Positions 48,546-58,798 of a DNA stretch of 64,000 nt are shown piece by piece (the first letter of the stretch is position 1; each line of letters starts with the position of its first letter). Under the pieces are notes generated by a model. That model ran no database searches. It saw only the letters and a list, made by a program, of their open reading frames with translations, and was not told the DNA's origin. This stretch comes from Sarocladium kiliense (lineage: Eukaryota > Ascomycota > Sordariomycetes > Hypocreales > Sarocladiaceae). A program made the translations under genes and the position numbers. The stretch lies in assembly GCA_030734395.1 (NCBI GenBank), contig JAUZTG010000020.1, forward strand, positions 124,001 through 188,000. The letters run 5' to 3'.

Positions 48546-49054
48546 TCAATCACTGGATGCGCACCCACGGCAACCGCAGTTGACGCACTGCAGGTCTTGA
48601 TCTTTCTTCAGTTGTGCTCGAGGAACTCTGCAAACACAGGTGCTGTTGAAGTTCGTTTCTTTCGTTTGTACGCAGCGTAGGCAGCAGAGCTGGTTGAGTC
48701 AGGTCAGCAATCTATTGACAAGTGGAAACGCCGAAGACGAGTATACAATACCTTTTCGTAGCCTTGCTTCTTCCACTTCGCGATCAGCATCGCATCCGCG
48801 TATCCGTTCTTCAGAAGCCAGTCATATAGCTGCTTGCTAATAGCCTCTTTCTCGTAGTAAAGGTCGTAGACGTATCGACTGCGCTGATGTGAGATCTGAA
48901 AAACCTCCCATTGCGCTTGGTGTTTCGGGCCAGTCGGTGGTGGCTTGTTCTGGGCGTCCTTCATCTTGTTAGAGAAGATGAGCAGGTCTGTCTCGATGTC
49001 GCTGAAGCCCTCCGGCGGAGGCTTCCGCTTTGACGCATGACGAATGGCTGGCAT
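48546..49054 (-). CDS. BUD31: BUD31/G10 pre-mRNA splicing factor
   Basis: Two exons (49054-48752, 48689-48546) encode 148 residues (human 144, yeast 157). The sequence is highly conserved: MPAIRHASKRKPPPEG, FQISHQRSRYVYDLYYEK, then YDWLLKNGYADAMLIAKWKKQGYEKLCCLRC. A C-terminal zinc-binding part follows with clustered cysteines (LCCLRC, STCVCRVP, CVNCGCRGC). BUD31 is a core component of the activated spliceosome, near U6 and Prp19-associated proteins. The intron sits directly before the cysteine cluster. The gene shares a 298-base divergent promoter with the NDUFA6 gene and converges with the ZNF511-like gene, with stop codons about 220 bases apart. Confidence 0.96.
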
Positions 49055-49352
49055 GATGTATATGTTGATACAGTAAACAGGGAAACGGACTTGGATCGCG
49101 ATCGAGGTTCGGGGAAGGTGAGAACGTGGTTCTGAGGCTGACAAAACAAACACTTTAGATGCGAAAGGCAGGTGTTGGAATTCCTCAGCCTCGCCCGAGG
49201 GACATCATAGTGTGGCTGGTGCCTGGCAGTTGGCGGTGCAGATAGTCACGTGATACGAACAGGCTAGCTCCAGTGACCCAGACTCACCTCGGGAAGGACG
49301 AACGTCAACGTCGAGGGGATCCGAGTGAAGAGAAGCATTGATTGCGCCCACC
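49055..49352. promoter_or_regulatory. Compact bidirectional promoter BUD31 / NDUFA6
   Basis: Only 298 bases separate the two start codons, so both 5' leaders and both core promoters must fit here. A GTCACGTGATAC element near 49246-49257 includes the CACGTG E-box, a binding site for bHLH regulators such as Cbf1-type factors. No TATA box is obvious. Confidence 0.6.
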
Positions 49353-50032
49353 ATGGCTATCACCCCGACTCAATTCGCCAAAAAGACGGCGCAATGTAAG
49401 ACTCTACGCTCTCAACTTATTCAAGACGATTCTGACACTGCGACAGCGGCCAATTGGTCCGAGGCGAAGCGCCGAGTCATCTCTTCCTACCGCGAATGGA
49501 TCCGAGGAGTGTGTATCCCGACCTACCCCCGCCGACCGAAGCCCTCTCTCGATGCTTTGTCGAACGCTAGAAGTCGGAAAGATCGTGGATGAAGAAGCTG
49601 ACGCGTCGGTCCCAGGCTCCCGAGATCCAGACCATGTACAACATGCCCATGCCCATCTCAACCATCCGCACACGGATAAGGCAAGAGTTTGAGCGCCAGC
49701 GATTCGTCAGCAATCTCCGCGCCGTTGACGTGCTCCTCTTCAAGTCCAATGCGGAATATCAGGTACGGGAAAGCGAATGAACCATGGCCGCTGAACATTG
49801 GAAAAGTTGTCCTGCAGATCAGGAAATGGAGTGCTAACATGCATTCAACGAGCAGGAGATGATGAACTTCTGGAAGCAGACCACACACGTCATGTCATAC
49901 TTCAAGGAGGAGAACTTCAGGGCGGAGAAGAGGTTGCCTTCAAACTTCATGACGGGCTTCCTGGAGGTAAGAGCTTTCCTGATCAAGATATATCTTCATT
50001 CACTGACAAATCTGCGCTAGGGACGGAACTGA
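49353..50032 (+). CDS. Mitochondrial complex I LYR subunit NDUFA6 (14.8 kDa)
   Basis: Five exons (49353-49395, 49447-49508, 49616-49762, 49856-49966, 50021-50032) encode 124 residues, the size of Neurospora nuo14.8. The LYR-type motif appears as SYREW in VISSYREWIRG (about 25-35). It is followed by APEIQTMYNMPMPISTIR, then FERQRFVSNLRAVDVLLFKSNAEYQE and a short basic end. The subunit sits at the matrix arm-membrane arm junction of NADH:ubiquinone oxidoreductase and binds acyl-carrier protein through the LYR helix. The last exon is 12 bases (GRN plus TGA). With four introns in 680 bases this is the most intron-dense gene in the window. Confidence 0.92.
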
Positions 50033-50214
50033 GGCTGATAGTCTCACGGTGGGACGAAACCTGTGTACATATTTTCCTCTAGACCTAAATCAAAACCCAC
50101 AAGATGGCCAAATAAACGCCTCATTATGCTTCTTCTTCTCTAGACTCCTCGACAAAACGGAGAAGTGAGCAAGACACTCCGTGTTCCCTCCCTGTGTACT
50201 CCGATGACGAGCGA

Positions 50215-50862
50215 CTACCGCTCAATTCCATGCTCCTCGTTGAATGCTTGCCTCTTAGTCGAGAACTCGCCAGCAACGACGTCACATACGTCCTGTAGGT
50301 CGGCGAGACCCTTTTGCAGGGCATCGACAGCTGTTCCACCTATTGTGCCATGTTAGCCACGATGTTCTCTGTCATCTTGCTTTGGTCAGGGCAAGTTTTT
50401 TTTTCGACATACTGTATGTTTGGATGCGGATGTTCATCTTGGGTTCTGAAGGATGAGGAATAGAGTAGGCGCAGAACTCGACATCGGGGCTGGAGAGGTA
50501 TGTTAGCTTGCAAAGACCAGATGCCGTGTTCAGAGAGATAGCAACATACTTCTTCATGATAATATACCGTAGCGCATTGCCGAGAGTATGTCCTTCATCG
50601 GTGAACTCGAATGAAGCAGCAGAGTCTGTTGAACCAGGTAGCTGGAGAGTAATCGTCAGCCTTTGAGATCCGATACGCCATCCGCTGTGAGCTTCCTTAC
50701 AATTCTGACTCGCTGAGGCTCTTGTTCCTCCTCCTGCTCCTCCTCTTCCTCCTCAGGCTCATCACCAACTGGCCGAGCATCAGGCTGTGCGGATGTGGGG
50801 GCATCGTCCATGTTCACATCATCCTGCGAGGATGTGTCCCTCTCCTTCGTTCTGCCGGGCAT
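50215..50862 (-). CDS. RPC19: RNA polymerase I/III subunit RPC19 (AC19)
   Basis: Four exons (50862-50701, 50641-50550, 50489-50413, 50339-50215) encode 151 residues (yeast 142). After an acidic N-terminus (EEEEEEQEEEQE) comes RVRILPGSTDSAASFEF, then the alpha-like dimerisation signature EGHTLGNALRYIIMKN and DVEFCAYSIPHPSEPKMNIRIQTY, ending in a helical ALQKGLADLQDVCDVV tail. AC19 pairs with AC40 as the assembly platform of Pol I and Pol III, the counterpart of the bacterial alpha dimer. For the first intron I chose the GTAAGG donor at 50700 (59 bases), because it gives the conserved RVRILPG. A competing donor 36 bases before the acceptor would leave an unusually short intron. Confidence 0.93.
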
Positions 50863-51164
50863 GGTGGACTGTAGATGATCCGAAAAAGTAGGTCGCTAAT
50901 GGAGATTCTTAGCCGGTTACGCTGCCGTGTTATGCGCGGCGTCGTTTACAGATCGTCAAAATGCGTGTTGGGCTTTGTAATCCGCATGTGAGTGAGGCTT
51001 CTCATCTAGAAATTTTGTCACCGAAAAAGGTGGTGGGGCGCTGCCATTGACGCTTCCTCACTGGCACCAACGGGAGTGGCCCACAGTGGGATTCCTTCTC
51101 ACCACGGTACTAGTATCTACAACGACCAACCTTACTATACCTGAGATAATCTATAAGAACCTGT

Positions 51165-51184
51165 CAAGCGAGATGCCTCGCTTG
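51165..51184. repeat. Perfect inverted repeat, 8-bp arms, 4-base loop
   Basis: CAAGCGAG and CTCGCTTG flank the loop ATGC. It could form a hairpin in RNA or DNA. It lies about 300 bases upstream of the RPC19 start codon, on the far side of its promoter. Confidence 0.6.
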
Positions 51185-52395
51185 CAAGCAAATTAAATGC
51201 GCCCGGAGTATCGATGCCGAATCCATGGTTCATGTGATTTACGGATCCAAGCGATGCAAGACTGCCTTACAGACAGTGCCTAGACTGCCCAACGACGGAA
51301 GCATCTCTCCGAGACGGCAGGCTCAATTCGTACCGCTGCGCTTCTAGTGACTCTGAACAAAACAGTCCAGCCTCCGAATCTCTGTAGCATGGCACGAACC
51401 CTCTCCTAGTCAGCCGATAGGCCGAGTGATTTGGGCCCCCTCCAGAAAAAAAAAGAAGCGTAGCGAATGAAGTCGACCATGTAGGAAGCTGCGAAACAAG
51501 GACCAGCCAGCTGCTGCAGCTAGGGTTATATCCATATTATCCAGTCTGTACGACTCTCCGTACGCCCTGGCATCTGCTTGTCAAGGTTCTTCCGCGGGCA
51601 TAGTGCCGGATCGGCGCAGTTCCGTAGTCGAGAATAGGATACAGCGTCTCGTGGTAGAGTTGCATCCATCTGTTCCCACCATTGTCGCGCATTGAGAGCT
51701 TCTAGATGCTGGCTAGGCGACGGAAGGGCAAACACCACAGTATTTGAGCGGGGTAGATAATGTGATATGAGTGTAGAGGTAGAGGGGGTGCGTTGTTTTG
51801 TTCATGGTCGTGGTGAAGCCTAAACAGCAAGTTGCCGTCGACACAAGTCGCCGAGAGATGGCTGATGCTCTTCGAAACTGCAGAGGGGCTTGGGCAACGT
51901 TGCGATGCAGCGGACCAGGTACAGCCAATAGATGCTACCGGGACCAGGAGCTGGCCGTTCTCAAGTACCGTGGTAAGAAACAGAGCCTGATACAATCTAT
52001 TATATCTCGCCCGATATAGTATGGCTATGGTTGTATATTTTTGCCACGTGTGTCAGCAACACAGCGTTCCTTCAATGATGGCACGATGCCGATTCCATTG
52101 TAGAGGTTGGTTCTACCATCGACCGCACTTCTCTTCCACTCATCAATAACGTTGTTGCGAACAAAGAGCCTGGAAGACATGCATGGTCCAGGTCGCCGAG
52201 CAGCTGGATCAGGCATAGACTGGGGGGCTGCAGGCATCATGAAAGGGAAGTCAGACAAGTGGCAGAGGAGGCAAGGGAGCAAGGAGCGCTGTGCATTCAC
52301 TGTAAAGAAGGGGGGTGTGTCGCAATCAAGTCGCGACTTGCTGCAAGCCCAATCAACGCGAATAACGCGGTCGATTCCCCCCACCCGGGGTTCTA

Positions 52396-52416
52396 ACCTG
52401 AGACGTCGTCTCAGGT
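52396..52416. repeat. Perfect inverted repeat, 9-bp arms, 3-base loop
   Basis: ACCTGAGAC and GTCTCAGGT flank the loop GTC. It sits directly after a C-run/CCCGGG stretch in the large gap. It may be a hairpin or a dimer-binding site; no nearby gene explains it. Confidence 0.6.
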
Positions 52417-55400
52417 GAAACCCACCACTGCCCATCATCGCAACAGAAGCCTTCAAGTCACAGCTATGCCCGGGAGTTGTTTGAAAGCCTGCACAAGTGT
52501 CACAAGCAGCCAGAAAATAGTGGGAAGCCCTATCACAGAGAACAGCATCACTGTTACTGGGCACTGACCGTGTGCGTGAGGAGAAGAATTGACGGCCGAG
52601 ATGCTTGTTGACTTTGGTGTCCTGGTGCGCAGCGCGCCTACTTGCAAGTAGCGGACCAGCAGTGACCATAGTTTTTTTTATACTTTGAATCCTGGTCTGC
52701 CAGTCAGCGAAAGAATTGGCCGACGTGATATGCCAAACGTAAGTCAAAGGTGCATTATGTTGCTAGTGATTAACAGTTCTCGATTCTTTACCACGACATG
52801 AACGATTCAGAAACTGAAGGTCTGCCGTACTGCAGCTCGTTGACTGCCGGTCAGCACACGTTACGTCGGATTTGGATCATTCATCAGCTCGTTGATAATC
52901 AGCTCGACGATCCTCCTGATAAACCGCCACCTGCCCCAAGTTTGGATGCTTTGTGTACCTAGTTCGTGTTGCAGACCGACAAGACACCAGCCGGACATGG
53001 CGCGCGATGGATACACAAAATCTTGCATCTCGCGAATGGCATTCAGATCTGTGGGTTTGGAGACGAGTTGGGAGATTGGAGGTCGCAAACTCTGTCAGAG
53101 GCTGCGCATCTCTACAAGTCATGACGACGTGTAAATGCATAGCCTACATCGATAGGCGTAGAGGACCCTTGTTGATGTTGCTACTTAGCACGTTGAAACG
53201 ACATGTCGGCGAACGGTGACGGTCACACAAAGTGAAGTGCCGTCGTCAGCCGAACGTCTCCATCTCGTATCCTTCATTTTCCTCATGTCGTGCATCGTGT
53301 GGCTGATCCTTGAACGATACCTCAATGTTTCCATGGCAAATGCCTGTCCGTGGGTGGAATAATGTCCGTATGCCAGATGGCGAAACATTCTCAAGCATGT
53401 CTATCAAGCAGTCGGGGCCAGGCGGGGTGGGGTGCCAGCTTGCGACTTGAGACGGAGATCTTCAGGGCCAGTAACAAGCTGCTGCAAGTTGGTTTTGGGT
53501 TTGAATTGGGAGGGGTTTGCGTGAAGCTGGGGGTCAGTTTCGCCTTGGCCTGCACGGTGGCGGAGTGACAGGTAACAGGGACCAGGATGGGCGGAGACTT
53601 GCATGGAAATTGAATCACGATCGTAGTCTCTGGCCTGTCGTTTCTCCATCCGATGAACATCGGGAAGGCTGAGGCTTTGAGGTGAGAATTTCACCTTGAT
53701 GCGCATGTTCCTCCCTGCCTGGCCGTGTTCCTTCGTTAATGTGGACTGGACTTAGCAGAGTGGTTCGAGGGCGATGGGCCGGGGAGCGCCTGCAGGAGGC
53801 GGTGGACGTGGATCTTTGTCCTGCATCTGCAACCTTGGGCAGCCCGCTGGTCAAGGGATCGGCTTCACCGCCGGTCAGCAATGTAAACCAAACAAGGGCG
53901 TTGAGGATATTGCTTGTGACTGAGGGTTTTTAAAACGGTAGTTTTTGGAGCAGGCGGTGCCCGTGGTCCACTGGTAACATCCATTACACAGGCACGGGAC
54001 CTCAAGGCTGGATGCGAAATTGAAAGCGGCGTTCTGTGATTCGGTGAGGCTCGTCCCCATTCTCAACGTTAGTTCAGGTGGATTTACGGTCGTTGGACTG
54101 GGGTTTCGACTGCAAGTGGGAACAGCCTTGGAGGTGCGGTAAGCTGCCGAGCGACATAAGCAACGCCATTGGCTGAACAGCGGAAGAACCGTCGATTCAG
54201 TGGTTGCTGATGTTCGCGACGCTTGGTGTTGATAGTGTGTGTGATTGATGGGCCAAGGGGCAAAAGCGCTGCTTCTCTGCATGAGTCTTGGGAGTAAACG
54301 ACTCCCCTGTCTCTCGTGGTCATGAGAGCTTCGAGCGACAGGCTGCAGAAAGAATCAGACGAGACGAGACAAGGCAAGACAGCAGAGACCATGGCCTGTA
54401 GAGAAGCCAAGATCTGAGAAGGAAGGCACGTCTGGAGACTTCACAGCTCCTCCTGCTCCTTGCCTTACCTCAGTCGCTTGATAGGAACACCCCCAGGTCT
54501 CCCCTCCCTCCTGCATCTGATGCTGGAAGACCTCCAGAGAGCACCACTGTAGGCACGACAAATCCCATCAACCACTCACTGTATCCGTCCTCAGCTCCTG
54601 TCCACCTCCTGGACACACACCCCCCTCTTCACCCCTGACCCTGGTCCCTGGTCGCGCATCGCATCGCAGTCGTAGTGCACCAGTGCCTCAGACTGCTGCT
54701 GCACACACGCCGTCCAGCCTGCTCCCCTCCCCCCGTGCCACCATCGCCGCACCTTGTCCAGCAGCAGGCCCCTTTCATCAGCAACAGGAGGTCGACTTGG
54801 GCCGTCCGTGTGCCAATCGCGGGGTGAGCAAGCAGGGTCGACACGCCTCAAACAACTTTCAGGGAGATACCTTACACCAGACCATGGGACATCCTGAGGA
54901 GGCGCGGGAAAGGCCCATGACATTCAAATAAAACATCGGCCCTGCTGGTGCCCCTCCTCCCCATCTTCGCTTCCCTCCCTTCTCCCACCTCTGCCACCTC
55001 TGAAAGGTATCCTCACTCTACCTTGCCTCGCCTTGCCTTCTATCGCCTCTCACGGTTTAAATTTGTGCTGGTAAGCACGGGAAGCAGCAAGCAAGTCGTA
55101 CCTCGACGACCCTGGACAGCCAGCCTCACAGCAACACCCAGCCCGGCTGACCAGAACTCCGAAGTCCAGCCCTCGCTCGGTGACGTCCACCAGTAATTGA
55201 TCCCCGAGCAAACGCTACGGCTGCACTGCGACCCCATCCTCGCTGGACCAATCCCGCCTGCTGCCCTCCTATCCTGTTCCGTTGCCCTTGGTGCCGGGTC
55301 AGTCCATCGTGCAGCAACCTTGCATTGGTCGTGGTTGTCCTCGGCGCTTGTGTCCTGCACGCTCGCTTTTACGGTACCTACTTTTGCGTCCAAGCTGAAC

Positions 55401-55997
55401 CTTTCTTCTTGGGTTTCGTGCGCACACACCGGCTCGAAGCCGCCTCAACGCCACTGCCTCTCACGTTGCCAACCGGCGCTTGCGACCAACCCACATTCGC
55501 CCTTCACACCCGCCGTTTCACCATTACGACCTAACTCTACGTAGTCAGGTTCGGGCGGACCGTCTCCTGTTGCACTTGCCAGATACCTTTTCAAAACCTC
55601 CTCAAACTCCAGGTTCCCCTTTTCGCACGGCTCTGAGTGCTGCCCTACATCTTTTCAACCTTTTGAAGCCTGTTGGCAGCTGCAGCAACTCCTCCGACTC
55701 CTCCTGAGCAATTGCAGTCAGATCCTGCAGCTTGCTTCGTGCTGTGCCGCTTGACATCGGAGGCAATCGCGCGATTCTCGTGAAGTGGCATCCACTGGAA
55801 CTCGCACCCGTGTCAACTCTGGAGCCGAGCCATCAATTTTCCGACATCACGCGGCTACATTCCAGCCATTTAATGATCGCCAGGGCCTGATTGCCCCCAA
55901 GATCTTGTCACAGACATTTTTTTTTTTGGGCGTAAGCCTTCATTGTTCCAAGGCATATAATTCCGCCTGCGACCGAGTCCCAGCCAACACGGACAGT

Positions 55998-57371
55998 ATG
56001 AGTACGGCAATCGCAATGGCACCCTCCCCTGCCCCTCACGAACGACCTTCTTTTGCCTCGTCCGACATGGCGACCACGTCTACAGCAGCTGCGCCCGCGA
56101 GCGCATCACCCTCAGCTAAGAGGCACTCGGCATCGAACAGCGCCAGTGTCAGCGCAGCTCCGGCACAACGCTCTGGCAGCAACAGCCCTCGTGGCCAAGC
56201 AGCCTCATCAAAGTCATCACCCGCTGGAGCGTGAGTTCAGAATATCCTCGAACTCACATTAGGAGCAACTTGGCTAACAAATTTATTTAGCCCTCGTTCA
56301 TCAGGACCGGGTGCTCCCAAAATTATCATCAAGAAGGAGCCCCAATCCCCGAGCCAGCCCAGCTCTCGTCCACGACCTAGGAAGCTCGACCTTTCGAAGA
56401 ATACACTTTCGACAAATGGTAACCAGCCACAGTCTGCCCGCCCTATGACAGCGCGGGACAATCTGGGTATCCAAGAAGTTGGCATCGCGTGCTTGTCGCC
56501 AGGTTTTGTCACTCAGGACCCGGTCATGAAGGAACAGCTGCAACGAAGTATTTCAGTCCGCGAGCAACAGCGTCACATCATCGAATCAAGATTACACCAG
56601 CAGTCTGCCAAAGGCGATGGCCCGGATAGGGATAGCTCTGGTTTTGCGGCCAAAACTCCAGGCATGTCCAGCCGGAACAAGGCACGACCTGGATTGTCCA
56701 TCGTTGCACCGTCTCATGAGCAATTTGCACATGAGCGTGTCATCCAGTCGGCGCCATTGGGACACAGTTTCACAGGACGCAATAATCCTGCTCCACCATC
56801 CCGTCATCTCAACCAACAAAACTCGAACCTCTCCAGCACTTCTCACATTCACCATGTACCAGCTACACAAACGAGCAACCGCTTACCTCCCATCAGTGAT
56901 GTCTTCGGCGGGGGCCTGTCTGCTCACCCCGAAAGCGCCCACAGCCAACTTTACGCGAATAACAGCTCCCGAGCACCTTTGACGTCCCCAGGACTTCCCC
57001 CCCCACCTCCGCCACAGGCACCAACGCCCGGCCGGCCCCGAGAATACAAGTCTGCTGAGGAGGCGCAAGCTGAACTTGCTGGCGGCCGAGCAGAGTTGCT
57101 TCCTCGGTTGGTACACTATGGGGGCCACCAACCTCCAACACCTCCTTCGCCTGCACCTGGCAGCCGCTCGGTTGATGCTGGCCGCAGTGGCAGCAAGCGC
57201 CGGACACGCGCCGAATACGAGGATGGCGGCAGCCCGCCGCTTGGCCACGGTCCCGCTACAAGCCGCCGTGGACCATTTGGAGCTGGTCGTGATTCGCCAG
57301 AGACGCAAAAGGCAAAGAGGGATGAGTTCCTTCGCCTATGCGAGAGAGCTTGGGACCTTTTCCACTCTTGA
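55998..57371 (+). CDS. Uncharacterised 437-residue low-complexity nuclear-type protein
   Basis: Two exons (55998-56230, 56291-57371) encode 437 residues. I do not recognise a named domain. The first ~80 residues are Ala/Ser/Pro-rich. After the intron comes a basic block (PKIIIKKEPQSP, then SRPRPRKLDLSKN) and the best-looking conserved segment, DNLGIQEVGIACLSPGFVT, followed by VMKEQLQRSISVREQQRHIIESR, which should form a helix. The rest is Ser/Pro/Asn/Gln-rich with a poly-Pro run. The C-terminus has an EYKSAEEAQAELAGGRAELL helix and an ending KAKRDEFLRLCERAWDLFHS that looks like a second short helical motif. KKEP-type sites suggest sumoylation; a transcriptional or chromatin role is only a guess. 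The start was chosen after the poly-T leader; an in-frame ATG lies at 55785. Confidence 0.75.
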
Positions 57372-58798
57372 GCAATCCTTCTCCACACCGTATTGTCGTC
57401 TCCTGGTTTCTTCTTCATGGCGTCATGACTTGCGTGGGATTGGGAACATGGGGACTTCTTCTTGCGTCGCCCTGAGTGGCCGGATTTCTTTTCTATGTAT
57501 GAGATGCATACTCCTGCACATGGCTTAATGGACTCAAAAACCAGTTACAAAGAGCTGGTTGGTGGATATCGGTCAAGGCAGGAGAAAGGAACAAAGGGTG
57601 AAATGGATTAACGGACATTTGATTTTTGCGGTTTGCTGGCGTTGTAAGGAAGCACACCTGGGGGAACAGTAACCACCCGGCTTCATTTTATTGCTTCACT
57701 ATGCCAGCCGATTGACTTGCTCATCGCCGTCGCTTTCCTTATTCTTACTTTTTTGTCACGACTTCTTATGGCCCACTCAGTATTCAGTGGCCGTCTTATT
57801 TATCACTGGAGATGTTTCATACTGGACATCTCCGAGCTTCTCTATACAGATCTTCAAGTTAAAAAACGCTCTTCTTTGAGTCGATACTAGTCATTCATGC
57901 TTAAGTGTGTTGTTGTGCCTGACAATGCTGTTCGGAACTAGACGTCCCATTCTTCAGCGAAGTTGGAATCCCGAGGCTGGAGACATGAGGAGTTGCACTA
58001 TGTTGTGATGCCCTTCGCACCCGAGGTTAGCTTTGAAGCCTGTTGTAACGTAAGGTCAAGGCTCGAATATCTCGTCGTTCGTAGTCATCAACAGCTTCTC
58101 GTGATTATACTTGTCTTTCATCCATGGCCAGGCATGCCGGCCTCACATCGCTTTGGAGACAGTCCCGCGGTATCAATCACCACGCGTAATAATGGGCTCG
58201 TAAAAACTGAGCTCCAATTCTTCCCACAAGAACGAGGTCTTTGGCTCATGAATGAGAAGAGATGAAAGAACAGTGTGCGAGCACGGATTTTTTTTAATAA
58301 AAAAAAGATGAAGTAATGGAAGACGAGGTCTTGTCCGGATTCAAGAGTACCTCCCATAAAGGCTGACTTGTAGAAAGATCCCTTCCTCCTCCCGCAACCG
58401 TGACAAACACACAAAAACCATCCCTATCCTTCGCGATTCTCCGCGAAGGCCGAAGAAAACATGAGCCAATCCACCTCCCACCCAAACCATTGTAAACGAC
58501 AGAACAGCAGTAGACCAATGCAACAATTCTCGGATGCTAGAAGACAAAATTCCGCACGTAAACCACCACTCCCACCAGCCCTCTTTGGAATCTTTCTTGA
58601 TGGCGAAGGATTCGATTGACCGCGCCAGAACTCCTATGCTTGGGGCATTCCGAATAAATGTAGAAAAAAGTAAGAAAATGGGGCGTATCGATAATGTGAT
58701 CGTGAGAGAAGTCGTTCGTTGTCTCGTGGCAACGGCCGTAAAGGAGAAAGGAAAGAAGAGAAGACATGCATGTCTATCCGCTTGGCGTTGCTAGAGAA
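57372..58798. other. Convergent region 437-residue gene / kinase
   Basis: 1.4 kb between two stop codons. A T8-AAT-A8 near-palindrome at about 58288-58306 could mark a transcript-end or weak hairpin. No gene or RNA was recognised. Confidence 0.55.

Larger units (their letters stand above)
50863..55997. other. 5.1-kb gene-poor gap and leader of the 55998 gene
   Basis: No gene is supported. Open frames reach 240 codons (minus, 52025-52747), but show no domain or codon bias. Notable items are perfect inverted repeats at 51165-51184 and 52396-52416, a SmaI-like CCCGGG next to the latter, and a strongly pyrimidine-rich plus-strand region from about 54560 to 55760. The last is probably the leader/promoter of the following gene and includes a T12 run near 55919. 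I see no RNA gene or mobile element remnant. Confidence 0.55.

Noticed and set aside
52025..52747. 240-codon minus-strand frame in the large gap
   Set aside because: Reads through hairpin and C-run DNA, mixed composition, no recognisable family; not enough to call a gene.
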